In this document: one piece after another, positions 28,487 through 37,832 of the stretch
Numbering within the stretch: the stretch's first letter is position 1
Layout of the letters: every line of letters begins with the position of its first letter
NCBI RefSeq assembly: GCF_019130065.1
Contig: NZ_JAHSPG010000013.1
Span: forward strand, 124,001-188,000
Source of the DNA: Pinibacter aurantiacus
GTDB taxonomy: Bacteria > Bacteroidota > Bacteroidia > Chitinophagales > Chitinophagaceae
Length of the DNA: 64,000 nt
Direction of reading: 5' to 3'
The notes under the pieces: generated by a model
The model's input: the letters and a program-made list of their open reading frames with translations, nothing else
What the model was told of the DNA's origin: nothing
Databases searched by the model: none
Position numbers and translations under genes: made by a program

Positions 28487-29458
28487 ATGGTGCAAATTTC
28501 TTCACCACAACATGGAACCTTATCACTATTAACTGCAATACCTCCAAACTTTACCGGATTGGTTTTGCCTGGAGGGAACGTCTGCCATTACCAGGGTGAT
28601 ATTGGCTATATCGTGCTGCAGGAAAGGGTTTCGGAGCACTTCACCATTAAATACAATCAATTTACTTTTAAAGAAACCGGCCACTGGCAAATTCAAAGTG
28701 ATACGGAAGGAACACTTGCGTTTGCCTCATTAAGAGAAACTTTTAAAGCCACGATAAAAGATTTGGGCAAGATGGTTATCCGGGAAAGTCAATTCATATT
28801 CCTCCACACGGCCCATTCACCAACAACTTTTTTATTTGAGAAAGGGAAAAAATATTATGATTTTGAAATATGGTTCTCTGCTGATTTTATAGCCCGGTTT
28901 ATTCCTTATTTTATTTCTTTACAAAACGCGTTACAAAAGATATATACTAACCAGTTACATGTCATTGGCAAAAGCAGGTATGCAGGAAAAGTGGCAAGTG
29001 GTATCATACAAGATATCCTTCGATGCCCTTACATTGATGAAGTACAGGAACTCTATTTTGAAACAAAGGCGAAAGAATACCTGTTGGCGCTGCTTTCAGA
29101 AACTTTTAAAGAGAAACCTTCCATCGATCGTTTTACCACCAGGGAGTTGGATGCCATCTATTCCGCCCGTTCGATTATTCGTGCTGACATAAAAAACCAT
29201 GTATCGATCCCTGACATTGCTAAAAAGGTGGGCCTGAACGAATTCACCTTAAAAGCGGGTTTTCGTGCAACATTTGGCACCACACTGTTTGAATGCCTGA
29301 CCAATGCACGGATGGAAACCGCAAAATCACTTCTTACAGATACCAATGAACCTATGAAAGCCATCGCTGCAGTAGCAGGCTATGGAGATGTTACGAACTT
29401 CATCACCGCATTCCGCAAATACTTTGGATTTACGCCTGCCTCTTTACGAAGAAAATAA
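28487..29458 (+). CDS. AraC-family transcriptional regulator
   Basis: This 323-residue cytoplasmic regulator has an N-terminal beta-rich sensing part of about 200 residues that I cannot assign. The C-terminal AraC DNA-binding domain is at about 225-323. Its two helix-turn-helix units are visible: HVSIPDIAKKVGLNEFTLKA and MKAIAAVAGYGDVTNFITAF. The family signature GFTPASLRRK closes the protein. The linker ELDAIYSARSIIRADIKNHV resembles the one in siderophore-type AraC regulators (PchR/YbtA-like). Its targets are unknown; the MauE-like gene 100 bp downstream or the dehydrogenase upstream are candidates. Confidence 0.92.
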   Translation: MVQISSPQHGTLSLLTAIPPNFTGLVLPGGNVCHYQGDIGYIVLQERVSEHFTIKYNQFTFKETGHWQIQSDTEGTLAFASLRETFKATIKDLGKMVIRESQFIFLHTAHSPTTFLFEKGKKYYDFEIWFSADFIARFIPYFISLQNALQKIYTNQLHVIGKSRYAGKVASGIIQDILRCPYIDEVQELYFETKAKEYLLALLSETFKEKPSIDRFTTRELDAIYSARSIIRADIKNHVSIPDIAKKVGLNEFTLKAGFRATFGTTLFECLTNARMETAKSLLTDTNEPMKAIAAVAGYGDVTNFITAFRKYFGFTPASLRRK

Positions 29459-29560
29459 ATATCGCATATAATTCATTCCCGTTTGCAAATCCATTCTACA
29501 AAAAATTATCAAATAGAATAAACAATTTTACATCAGCAACAAAATGTAACATTATACCAT

Positions 29561-30040
29561 ATGCGTAAAATAATCTTATCCCTGACCAGCGCATTATTTA
29601 TTTTACTATTCGCTTATACAGCCATCGATAAGCTGATGCATTTGCGGCTCTTTTACCAAAACTTGCGCGAATCGATTTTATTGCAACCGCTTGCACCGAT
29701 CCTTGGCCTTAGCATTCCCGTGATGGAATTGGCAGTCACGGCATTGCTTTTCATACCTATGTACAGAAGCAAGGGATTTTTACTAGCCACTTTTTTGATG
29801 TTGCTCTTTAGCCTGTATGTCGGCTACATGCTGGCCTTTGCGGAGCATCTACCCTGCTCCTGCGGTGGACTGATCAGTACAATGACATGGCAGCAACATT
29901 TGTTATTCAATCTATTCTGCTGTATGATTGCATTTGCCTGTTGGCGATTATCTATACAACGATCAAACACAAAACCTCATTGCAATACCCTGGATGCGTC
30001 GAGCTCGACCATTCGGGCAGGGAAAGCCGAACACCTGTGA
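29561..30040 (+). CDS. MauE/DoxX-like four-helix membrane protein
   Basis: This 159-residue integral inner-membrane protein has four predicted helices: LTSALFILLFAYTAIDKL, ILGLSIPVMELAVTALLFIP, FLLATFLMLLFSLYVGYMLA and LLFNLFCCMIAFACW. Between helices three and four lies the cysteine pair HLPCSCGGL, the pattern of MauE-type redox membrane proteins in Bacteroidota. These often sit beside thioredoxin-like proteins, as here (the TlpA-like gene lies convergent downstream). A role in thiol redox transfer is an inference from the family. The C-terminal 25 residues are polar. The following small secreted protein starts 39 bp later, so the two are likely co-transcribed. Confidence 0.82.
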   Translation: MRKIILSLTSALFILLFAYTAIDKLMHLRLFYQNLRESILLQPLAPILGLSIPVMELAVTALLFIPMYRSKGFLLATFLMLLFSLYVGYMLAFAEHLPCSCGGLISTMTWQQHLLFNLFCCMIAFACWRLSIQRSNTKPHCNTLDASSSTIRAGKAEHL

Positions 30041-30079
30041 CATAGTAGGCACTATTCATTAAACCTAATTTTTTTAATT

Positions 30080-30367
30080 ATGAAAAAGTATCTCCTGGGC
30101 GTTATTGCCCTCGTAACAGCGATCACTTTGAATTCCTTCACCCTAAAAACAGCGACAACCCGGGGACCGGTGCTCAACTGGATCTATATGGACTATCCAA
30201 ATGATGCAAATAAAGATGATCCATCTCACTACCAACTGTACGGTACTGATGGAACAGCTACTTTACCTTGCCCGGGCGGTGCGCATAGGTGTGGCGTTCA
30301 GGCGCAGGATGATGGCTCCGGTCAACCGGATCTGACTATATTCTATACTCCAAAAACGAAGAACTAA
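30080..30367 (+). CDS. Small secreted protein, DUF6520-like
   Basis: This 95-residue protein has a clear signal peptide (KKYLLGVIALVTAITLNSF, mature from about residue 24). The mature part is polar, with two cysteines in LPCPGGAHRCGVQAQ. I recall short secreted proteins of this look, next to MauE-like genes in Chitinophaga-type genomes and annotated as DUF6520; the assignment is from memory. The two cysteines and the MauE neighbour hint at a redox-linked or peptide-like substrate. A strong hairpin terminator follows immediately. Confidence 0.7.
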   Translation: MKKYLLGVIALVTAITLNSFTLKTATTRGPVLNWIYMDYPNDANKDDPSHYQLYGTDGTATLPCPGGAHRCGVQAQDDGSGQPDLTIFYTPKTKN

Positions 30368-30370
30368 GAC

Positions 30371-30438
30371 AAAATGGGCTACTGGCTGCTACTAACATAG
30401 GTAAGGTTATTTAGCTTCATGAAGCCAGAGCCCATTTT
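30371..30438. terminator. Bidirectional terminator between convergent genes
   Basis: AAAATGGGCT at 30371-30380 pairs perfectly with AGCCCATTTT at 30429-30438. An inner GGCT/AGCC (30384-30387 and 30423-30426) extends the stem. T-runs flank it on both strands, so it can end the DUF6520-like gene on the plus strand and the TlpA-like gene on the minus strand. Confidence 0.8.
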
Positions 30439-30445
30439 TTTATCA

Positions 30446-31759
30446 TTATTTGTCTTTGATGATTAGCATCTCCATTTCTCTTTCACCCACCTTAATCCCT
30501 AAACCATTTTTTTTGAGTTCATTTTGCACTTCCCGGAAACCTTTGGGATCATCCAAATTGTTCAACCATTTCGAAAAACTAAGATCGACTTTTGCGGCAT
30601 AATTTGTCTCGTCAACCACCGGCATAGGAGAAAACATATTTTGAGCATCCAAATTATTCCACACCGAATTTTTAACCGTATAGTTTTTAATCATCAGCGC
30701 CCCATTTGCTTCTTGCACACTAACAGAATCTTTACCTTTATAGGTGGATGGTTTTAGACCATCATTGAAAAGAATGTAGCACTTTATTTTTCTCTTTTCC
30801 ACCCAGGCTGTATAGGGAGAATAGGTGTTTAGATCCCTCCTCATCGTTTTAAACAACTCCCTGGTATCAGTACCTGGTATGACGGCTTCGTAACTGGCAA
30901 CCCCATAATTATTCCATTTGTCCACTAAACTATCCACCTCAACATTCGGCAGTAAATTCACCGTATCCTTTACATCCAACACCCATCTATTTTGCCGCCA
31001 AAATGGTCCGTCCATAAAGGTGCCATTATAGGCGACCAGAAATAGATAATAATATGGAAAATTAATTAATCGTAAGGTTTGTGAATTTGTTGCTGTATCA
31101 ACTTCCAGTTGCTGATCGGTATGTTCCACCCCTTCCAAATAGGTCGCAAATAACGTGTGGTATTTAATCTTGTCATTCCATCTTCCGTTTCCTTCATTAT
31201 ACAACTGTACCTTACTATCATAATCAGTTATCTGTTTACGCAGGGAAAGATGCAAGGGTTCCTTATTTAAAAACTTCTGTACATTTTCGATAGTGGCATT
31301 GTGATCATACGTAATAAATCTTACCACCCCTTGCTGATCCACCCACACATGATGCGGCACTGTCATGTGCGGAAACATTTTATTCAAAACGGAATCATTT
31401 ATGACGACAGGCGTTTGCGGGTAATTCTTCTTGTAACCTTTAAAGGTTCGTTCAACCTGCTTGCGGTTATCATTGCAAACAATAATCGTTTTTATTTTAT
31501 TGCCGAAATGGTTTTGCAAGGTGTCCAGTTGTGGCATGCCCAATATACAACCAATGCAGCCGGTGCTCCAGAAATCCAGCAACACCAGTCTTCCCCGATA
31601 ATCGGATAGCCTGGCATTGGTTAAACTATTTTGAATACTTTCTTTTAATAATACATCGGGAACGGTGTCTCCTATGTCAAGGCCATTTTTTTTGACAGAC
31701 TGGCAATAGGAACTTAGTGCCATGCTGATAAAGCATAGACAATACAATGCTGTTTTCAT
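30446..31759 (-). CDS. TlpA-like thioredoxin-fold protein with long C-terminal extension
   Basis: This 437-residue protein has a signal peptide ending near residue 20 (ALSSYCQ). A thioredoxin/TlpA domain follows at about 28-170. The active site is C68-x-x-C71 in LLDFWSTGCIGCILGMPQL, and MTVPHHVWVDQQG carries the cis-proline region. The remaining 260 residues form an extension without recognised motifs, seen in several Bacteroidota TlpA proteins of Sus-type loci. It should act in the periplasm as a thiol-disulfide reductant. It lies 42 bp after the susD gene at 31802 and is probably the last gene of the SusC-SusD unit. Confidence 0.88.
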   Translation of the reverse strand: MKTALYCLCFISMALSSYCQSVKKNGLDIGDTVPDVLLKESIQNSLTNARLSDYRGRLVLLDFWSTGCIGCILGMPQLDTLQNHFGNKIKTIIVCNDNRKQVERTFKGYKKNYPQTPVVINDSVLNKMFPHMTVPHHVWVDQQGVVRFITYDHNATIENVQKFLNKEPLHLSLRKQITDYDSKVQLYNEGNGRWNDKIKYHTLFATYLEGVEHTDQQLEVDTATNSQTLRLINFPYYYLFLVAYNGTFMDGPFWRQNRWVLDVKDTVNLLPNVEVDSLVDKWNNYGVASYEAVIPGTDTRELFKTMRRDLNTYSPYTAWVEKRKIKCYILFNDGLKPSTYKGKDSVSVQEANGALMIKNYTVKNSVWNNLDAQNMFSPMPVVDETNYAAKVDLSFSKWLNNLDDPKGFREVQNELKKNGLGIKVGEREMEMLIIKDK

Positions 31760-31801
31760 ACAGAAGTAGAAATTTAAATGTTGACTTTTAATGAATGGAA
31801 C

Positions 31802-33166
31802 CTAGTAACCTGAATTTTGCGTAAGTGCCGGGTTTAAATTGATTTGACGAATAGGAATGGGCCAAAGGGTATCCTTCGCTGACCAGTCGGTTTTTATGGG
31901 TGCCAACACATCCGTTTGTCGTGTTCTTTTTAAATCAAACCAACGGTGTCCCCATTCAAAACAAAGTTCAATCCTTCTTTCCTGTTCAATGGCACTGATC
32001 AGACTTTGCTCATCACTGGCCGTTGTAGGAGGAAGACCGGCTCTTGTCCTGATGGCATTAATATCTTGTATGGCTTCCGCGATATTTCCCAACCTTGTAT
32101 TTGCCTCTGCCCTGATCAAATACTGCTCCGCCAAACGCTCTACTACATAGAACTCAAAGACTGTTTGGTTCATTCTTATTTTGTATTTATACGGGTAGTA
32201 CAACGTGCGATTGTTATATACCCTGGCATTGAGCCACCCGTCCTTTCTCTTATCTCCTACCTGAAACGCATTCAGCAAATAAGAGGTAACAAGGTAGGAG
32301 GGTTGCGTGGCATTGGAAGCAGGCAAAATCAAATTACCTTCTGTCGTATTGTAACTCGGACGAACAGGCTGTAATTGCCAGATGGCCTCCTTACTGGCTT
32401 TTAAAAAAGAATTTTTACAATCTGCTTCCAATACAAACAAGTTGTTGTTGATTAATTCACCGGCAACGCTGGCTGCTTTAGTATAGTCTTTTGCATACAG
32501 GGCCATCCTTGATTGCAAGGCTTTGGCGGACCATTTATTGGGCCTCGTCCGATCCCCTTCCGGATAATCGTCAGGTAGCAGTTCAATGGCTGTTGCTATG
32601 TCTTGCGACATTCGAGCAAGCACTGCAGCTTGCGGTGTCCGGGGCAAAGACATATTTTCTGTGTATGCTGAACCAAGCACCAGTGGTACATCGCCAAACA
32701 AGTTGGTCAGGTAATGATAGCAGAATACTCTTATGAACAAAGCCTCCCCGGTAAGGCGTTGTTTAACCGGCGCTGTCAGCATGGTTGACAATCTCAATTG
32801 TTCCAGCGCCAGGTTGGCCGCATAGATGTACTTATACATCGGTTGCCAAAAATTGCTATTGATCACATCATGACTTACCTGCGAAAGGTCGCCTGCAACA
32901 AATTCATCCTGTACCCCCGGCGAATAATAATACAATTCATCTGCGTACATGCCGGCATAAAAAGTAGTGGAAGCTGTTGAGAACTGGCCCGCATTGTTCA
33001 TCATTTCACTATAGATGCCGGTAATAGTGGATGTAGCCGAAGCATCATTGGTGAATGGTTCAGGGTTTACAACCTGGTCGATGGGCGGGTCAATAGTTAC
33101 AAATTTTTTGCATGCGTTTGACAGCAATGTCACCATAAGGATCGATGCTATATACATAACTTTCAT
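31802..33166 (-). CDS. SusD/RagB-family lipoprotein
   Basis: This 454-residue outer-membrane lipoprotein has its lipobox ending at about C19 (LLSNACKKF). The SusD landmarks are VTIDPPIDQVVNPEPF at the N-terminus, RLTGEALFIRVFCYHYLTNL in the helical core, and IRTRAGLPPT then IEQERRIELCFEWGHRWFDL near the end. The tail is NPALTQNSGY. It pairs with the STN-type SusC 10 bp upstream. Unlike the xylan locus there is no glycoside hydrolase nearby; a TlpA-like gene follows. The substrate may be a peptide, metal complex or non-polysaccharide ligand. Confidence 0.93.
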   Translation of the reverse strand: MKVMYIASILMVTLLSNACKKFVTIDPPIDQVVNPEPFTNDASATSTITGIYSEMMNNAGQFSTASTTFYAGMYADELYYYSPGVQDEFVAGDLSQVSHDVINSNFWQPMYKYIYAANLALEQLRLSTMLTAPVKQRLTGEALFIRVFCYHYLTNLFGDVPLVLGSAYTENMSLPRTPQAAVLARMSQDIATAIELLPDDYPEGDRTRPNKWSAKALQSRMALYAKDYTKAASVAGELINNNLFVLEADCKNSFLKASKEAIWQLQPVRPSYNTTEGNLILPASNATQPSYLVTSYLLNAFQVGDKRKDGWLNARVYNNRTLYYPYKYKIRMNQTVFEFYVVERLAEQYLIRAEANTRLGNIAEAIQDINAIRTRAGLPPTTASDEQSLISAIEQERRIELCFEWGHRWFDLKRTRQTDVLAPIKTDWSAKDTLWPIPIRQINLNPALTQNSGY

Positions 33167-33176
33167 AGAGCAATTT

Positions 33177-36100
33177 TTATAATGATAACTTAATACCGGC
33201 TGCCATCGTAAACAAGGGCGGCAGGGTTACTGTACTTTGCGATTCAGGATCCAGTCCTTTATACTTTGTCAACGTAAACAGGTTTTGTGCCTGCACAAAG
33301 GCTTGCGCACTAGCGAGCTTTAGTTGTTTAACAACAGACTCCTTAAAATTGTATTGCAGCGCGATATTTTTACACCGCACAAAAGAAGCGTTCGTTAACA
33401 GAGCCGTTGATTGCTGAACATAATTGACAGCTTCCGACGCTTCACTGATGAAGCTTTGTGTATATTGCTGGTAAGGCTTATGATCGCCCGGCTGTTGCCA
33501 CCTGTTCAGCAATAGTTCCGGTTGGTTAAACATGCTACCAGCCACCATGCCCGTACTATAGACGGGGTCTATACCCATTTGCTTTACAAATTGAAAGTGA
33601 ATATCCAGCTGCCAGTTTTTGTATTGAAACGTATTTAGTAACCCGCCATAGAATTTCGGATCAGTGGTCCCGATGGTAACATAATCCTTGTCATTCAAAA
33701 CACCGTCTTTATTCAAATCATTAAACGTGTAGAGACCCGTTTGGGCATTCACGCCCAGGTATTGATACCCGATCTTTAGGTTCAAAGGCTGCCCTATTTT
33801 ATAGGTATTGGCATAACTGGAAGATGCCAACCCCGGGAATTCATCAAGGCTGTTTTTGTTGGCCGTGATGTTAAAAGCCGTGCGCCAGCTAAAATTGGCC
33901 GTATGAATATTGACCGTTTGTAATTCCATCTCCCATCCTTTATTGGAAACGACACCTGGAAAATTCATAAGGATACCGGTAAAACCGGTTTGCCCGGGCA
34001 GGTTATACTGGATGATCTGGTTAGTACTTTTGTTCCTGAAATAAGCAATATTGAACAGTATCCTGTTCTTTAGAAATCCAAATTCCAGTGCCAGTTCGCT
34101 TTTCAGATTGTTCTCCCAGCTAAAGCCCGGATTGTATAACCTCGCGGGCCGAAGGCCTGGCAAACTTTGGTAAGGATAATTGGTGATCATATAAGAATCG
34201 AGGTATTGATAATTACCAATTTTATCATTGCCGGTGATGCCATAACTGCCTCGGAGTTTTCCAAATGAAAGGAATGGCAAATCAGCCTGTATCCAATGTT
34301 CATCCGAAAAAATCCAGGCAGCACCGATGGCACCAAAATTGGCAAATTGCTTACCCGGTCCAAACCTGCTGGATCCGTCCCTTCTACCCGTGGCATTTAG
34401 CAAATACCTGTTTGACCAATTATAATTCACTCTTGCAAAAAGGGCGTTGTAACGGTACTGACTGGTTGAGTTGGTGGCGGTTAAATAGGGAGCGGCTTTA
34501 AGAGAGCCCAACAACAAATCATTCGTATATCCATACCCGTTATCAAGTTGCGTATAATCGTTGCTGGCCTGAAAAGTGGTGCCCACCAAAACAGACAGTT
34601 TTCCTTTTGTGCCGACTTTGTCATTGGTATACTCCAGCTGGGGTTCCACATTCCATGTCTTTTCAGCACTGCTTCCCATAGTCATGCTGCCTTGCGGGCC
34701 GTAGGACGGATCTTGTGAAGAGATGGGATACAATGAGGTTTCATGAAAAAGAAACTGGTTATATCCCAGGGAGGTCCTAAGCGACAGGTTCTTCATGATC
34801 TTATACCCTATTTGTCCTGAAGCGGTAAACCGGTCAGTTTCGGTATTGTAAGGCTGTTGCAATACTGCAAGAGGGTTGCCAATGGAAACTGTCCCTGGTT
34901 TTTCAGACCACTGCAAATTACCGAGTGAATCGAAAGGAGGGTACATATTGGGCGGCAAATTGATATAGTTGGTCAAATCCTGCTGTGGCAAATGGGTTTT
35001 CTCATTGGTATAGGAGGTGTTGACACTTAGGTTGAACTTCTTATTTAAAGACTGGTGGGAGACAAAGAAATTGCCATTGACACGTTGGTCATAAAAATCG
35101 CCTGGGAATACGGTTCCGTCATGCAGGTAGCCAAGGCCGACACCAAATTTTGTGCTGGCATTGCCACCGCTTACCTGAATTTGTCCATTTTCGGAGTGAC
35201 TGGTTTTGCCAATCAATACTTTTTTCCAATCGGTGTACCTGGTGGTGTCCCAAACAAGCAGGTCCGGCGCGTTGATCTCATCAGGGGTTTCTTTGTCATT
35301 GGCAAAGGCTTCCCGGCGCATGGCAAGATAAGTGGGTGTATTCATCATGGGCATGGCACTGCGAACGTGGGAAAAACTTTGCGTATAGTTAAAGCTTACA
35401 TGTGTACCTGCTTCTTTGGCTTTCCGGGTGGTAATGAGGATAACGCCATTGGCTCCCCTGCTACCATAAATCGCGGTAGCATCGGCATCTTTGAGTACTT
35501 CAATGCTTTCAATAGTGGAGGGATCGATATTGTTGAACGGGCTATTGGCAACGAGTCCGCTTCTTTGTGTAAAGCTGTTGATGTTATTTAAAAAGGGGAT
35601 GCCGTCAATGATATATAAAGGAGCATTACCGCTTTGAATCGAATTGACGCCACGAATGAACACTGTAAAATTTGACCCCGGCAACCCGTTGGTTTGAGAG
35701 ACGTGCAAACCCGTGATTCTTCCCTCCAATGCGCCTAATGGGTTGGACACAGGTTGTTTACTGATATCGTCAGCAGTTAGCCTGCCTACAGCACCGGTGT
35801 TCAGACGTCGGGTGGTGGTGCCGTAGGCAATGACGACCGTCTCGTCAAGGCTATTGACTGCTAACTTCAGCAACACATGGAAAAAGCGTTGACCACGGAC
35901 CGGCATCTGCACCGTATTGTATCCTACGTTGCTGATCGTGATCGTATTGTCAGGATGCACATTTGATATATGAAATTCACCACGGTTGTTGGTCACCGTT
36001 ACAAACCGAGTTTCTTCCACGGTAATGGTTGCGGCCGCCATAGCCTCCCCTTTCTCGTTAACAACCAGGCCATCTATCGCGATAACACTGTCTTTTGCAG

Positions 36101-36479
36101 GAAGCCTACCTGTTCCGGTTTGTTTGGGACGAATAATCACGTACCCATCTTCCACACTAAACTCAAGGGGTTGCTCCTGAAAACACGCGTCCAGTGTTTT
36201 TTCAAGCGAAAGGTTTGTGATAGAAAGAGAGACCTTGTGCGACAGATTCATGTGTTCCTGGGTATACACGAACCGGTAACCTGTTTGTTGCTGTATTTTT
36301 TTAAGGACTGTTTCCAAGGGGGCGTCTTTCACCGATAAGTTTACCTGCTGGGCATTAGAAGATATTGTACAATGCAGCAATATTGCTGTCATTACTGTAA
36401 TGATCGCATGTCTGGTAGTGGTACAGATCAAGTAAAATGATCTTACAGGCAAACCTTTGAGGATTGCATTCAAAAGCAT
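33177..36479 (-). CDS. SusC-family TonB-dependent transducer with N-terminal STN domain
   Basis: This 1100-residue receptor has an N-terminal signal region (to about 44, CTISSNAQQ) and a secretin/TonB N-terminal (STN) domain at about 46-115 (LETVLKKIQQQTGYRFVYTQ; LEKTLDACFQEQPLEFSVED). A CarboxypepD_reg domain follows (IDGLVVNEKGEAMAAATITV), then the SusC plug (LYIIDGIPFLNNINSF, VLKDADATAIYGSRGANGVI) and the barrel, closing with FTMAAGIKLSL. The STN domain is the part that touches FecR-type anti-sigma proteins, and a fecR gene lies 159 bp upstream. Ligand binding should thus be reported to an ECF sigma factor, which is not adjacent (see 45734-46324). Confidence 0.95.
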   Translation of the reverse strand: MLLNAILKGLPVRSFYLICTTTRHAIITVMTAILLHCTISSNAQQVNLSVKDAPLETVLKKIQQQTGYRFVYTQEHMNLSHKVSLSITNLSLEKTLDACFQEQPLEFSVEDGYVIIRPKQTGTGRLPAKDSVIAIDGLVVNEKGEAMAAATITVEETRFVTVTNNRGEFHISNVHPDNTITISNVGYNTVQMPVRGQRFFHVLLKLAVNSLDETVVIAYGTTTRRLNTGAVGRLTADDISKQPVSNPLGALEGRITGLHVSQTNGLPGSNFTVFIRGVNSIQSGNAPLYIIDGIPFLNNINSFTQRSGLVANSPFNNIDPSTIESIEVLKDADATAIYGSRGANGVILITTRKAKEAGTHVSFNYTQSFSHVRSAMPMMNTPTYLAMRREAFANDKETPDEINAPDLLVWDTTRYTDWKKVLIGKTSHSENGQIQVSGGNASTKFGVGLGYLHDGTVFPGDFYDQRVNGNFFVSHQSLNKKFNLSVNTSYTNEKTHLPQQDLTNYINLPPNMYPPFDSLGNLQWSEKPGTVSIGNPLAVLQQPYNTETDRFTASGQIGYKIMKNLSLRTSLGYNQFLFHETSLYPISSQDPSYGPQGSMTMGSSAEKTWNVEPQLEYTNDKVGTKGKLSVLVGTTFQASNDYTQLDNGYGYTNDLLLGSLKAAPYLTATNSTSQYRYNALFARVNYNWSNRYLLNATGRRDGSSRFGPGKQFANFGAIGAAWIFSDEHWIQADLPFLSFGKLRGSYGITGNDKIGNYQYLDSYMITNYPYQSLPGLRPARLYNPGFSWENNLKSELALEFGFLKNRILFNIAYFRNKSTNQIIQYNLPGQTGFTGILMNFPGVVSNKGWEMELQTVNIHTANFSWRTAFNITANKNSLDEFPGLASSSYANTYKIGQPLNLKIGYQYLGVNAQTGLYTFNDLNKDGVLNDKDYVTIGTTDPKFYGGLLNTFQYKNWQLDIHFQFVKQMGIDPVYSTGMVAGSMFNQPELLLNRWQQPGDHKPYQQYTQSFISEASEAVNYVQQSTALLTNASFVRCKNIALQYNFKESVVKQLKLASAQAFVQAQNLFTLTKYKGLDPESQSTVTLPPLFTMAAGIKLSL

Positions 36480-36638
36480 AGCTTTGTTTTGTTTGAGTTA
36501 ATCAATAGCAGTTTTAGCGAATTGCCAGGCACCGATGAAAATCGGGCACACCTGTTTTGCTCAAATCATTTATCGGGAAGTGTAGCACCACTTCCTGATC
36601 TTTTTTGAGCCCATCTTTTATTGGTGGTTTTTCTTAGA

Positions 36639-37832
36639 TCAAGGGCTTACAATAATTGTTCTGTTGTTGATGTTAAAATGTACGCTGCTGGTCTTTTGCA
36701 ACAGACCGAGCATCTTTGATAAAGGAACGTCCCTGGATATTTCTGCAGTAAAATGTTGATTTATTTTTTCTTTGTATTCCACCTGAACATCGTACCATCT
36801 CGCCACCTGTCGCATCACGTTTTCAATGGGCTCGCCCCTGAACGAAAAATTGCCGTTTTTCCAGGCCATGGCAGCAGCCGTATCTGCCTCGGACACTATT
36901 AAATCACCTTGTCGGTACAGGGCCTGCCTGCCCAGCGATAGTTCCTGTGATTGCTTTGCCGTTGAAACCCTCACCTTCCCGGCAACAAGGGTCGTTCTTA
37001 TCATGTTCTCCTCCCGATATGCCTGCACATTAAAACGTGTGCCCAGTACCGTTATATCCACCTCTCCCGTGTGTACCAGAAATGGCTGATGGGCATTTGG
37101 CGCCACATCAAAAAAAGCTTCCCCTGTCAATGTGATTTTTCTTTCTCTTCCTGTAAACGAAACCGGGTAGGTGATGGAAGAAGCTGCATTCAGCCAAACC
37201 GTCGTACCGTCTGACAATTGCAATGTATACTGGCCCCCTTTGGGAACATCAATGGTATTCATTGCATCACTCCCCTCAGCAGTTCCCGTATAGCTAATGC
37301 TTTCGCCGGAGTTTTCGATGCTTACGCCGTCTTCGTTAACAAGTATACCCTTCTTCGTATGATCCAGCAAGATGGTCTTTCCGTTTGCCAAATGCAGGGT
37401 CGCCCGGTGGGTGCCGGCAGCAATGTCTACACTGCTATCCCCTTGTTGTTTCGCCCAGTCCTTGTTGCCGGTAGCGATATCGTTGTGTTTTACCAACCAA
37501 ATAATGGAAACGAGGATTATTACAGAGGCTGCAATGGCGATACTGATAAACTTTGGCCACGTCTTCTTTGCAGGAGATTCAAATGGTATTTTTGCCTTTA
37601 CCCGATTATAGGCGGCATCTATATTCAAGCTTTTAAAATAGGACATGGCTTGTCCAATATTATCTTCATCCGTCAGGTCCTCAAACAATTTCATGTTCTC
37701 ATCACTGGCTTCCACCCAGGCATCGAGCTCTTCATGCTCCCTTGTTGACAGCGTTCTTTTGATATAGCCTGCAATCAAGTAGGCCGCACGATAAGCATCG
37801 TCGTCGGTATGCATTTGACGATCAGGTTTCAT
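36639..37832 (-). CDS. FecR-family anti-sigma protein
   Basis: This 397-residue inner-membrane protein has a cytoplasmic N-terminal domain of about 90 residues (AAYLIAGYIKRTLSTREHEE) and one membrane helix at about 95-114 (FISIAIAASVIILVSIIWLV). The periplasmic FecR domain follows (VPKGGQYTLQLSDGTTVWLN, FTGRERKITLTGEAFFDVAP). The C-terminal DUF4974 (FRGEPIENVMRQVARWYDVQ) is similar to an STN fold. It should hold an ECF sigma factor at the membrane and release it when the STN-SusC binds its ligand. In Chitinophagaceae the sigma gene normally precedes fecR; here the upstream neighbour is the defence island, and the nearest ECF sigma gene is 7.9 kb further on, on the same strand. Confidence 0.94.
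   Translation of the reverse strand: MKPDRQMHTDDDAYRAAYLIAGYIKRTLSTREHEELDAWVEASDENMKLFEDLTDEDNIGQAMSYFKSLNIDAAYNRVKAKIPFESPAKKTWPKFISIAIAASVIILVSIIWLVKHNDIATGNKDWAKQQGDSSVDIAAGTHRATLHLANGKTILLDHTKKGILVNEDGVSIENSGESISYTGTAEGSDAMNTIDVPKGGQYTLQLSDGTTVWLNAASSITYPVSFTGRERKITLTGEAFFDVAPNAHQPFLVHTGEVDITVLGTRFNVQAYREENMIRTTLVAGKVRVSTAKQSQELSLGRQALYRQGDLIVSEADTAAAMAWKNGNFSFRGEPIENVMRQVARWYDVQVEYKEKINQHFTAEISRDVPLSKMLGLLQKTSSVHFNINNRTIIVSP

Noticed and set aside
35055-35591. 178-codon plus-strand frame opposite the STN-SusC
   Set aside because: Antisense to a full-length SusC with intact domains; no motif of its own.
37218-37748. 176-codon plus-strand frame opposite fecR
   Set aside because: Antisense shadow of FecR; composition rich in Cys and Ile as expected for a reversed frame.
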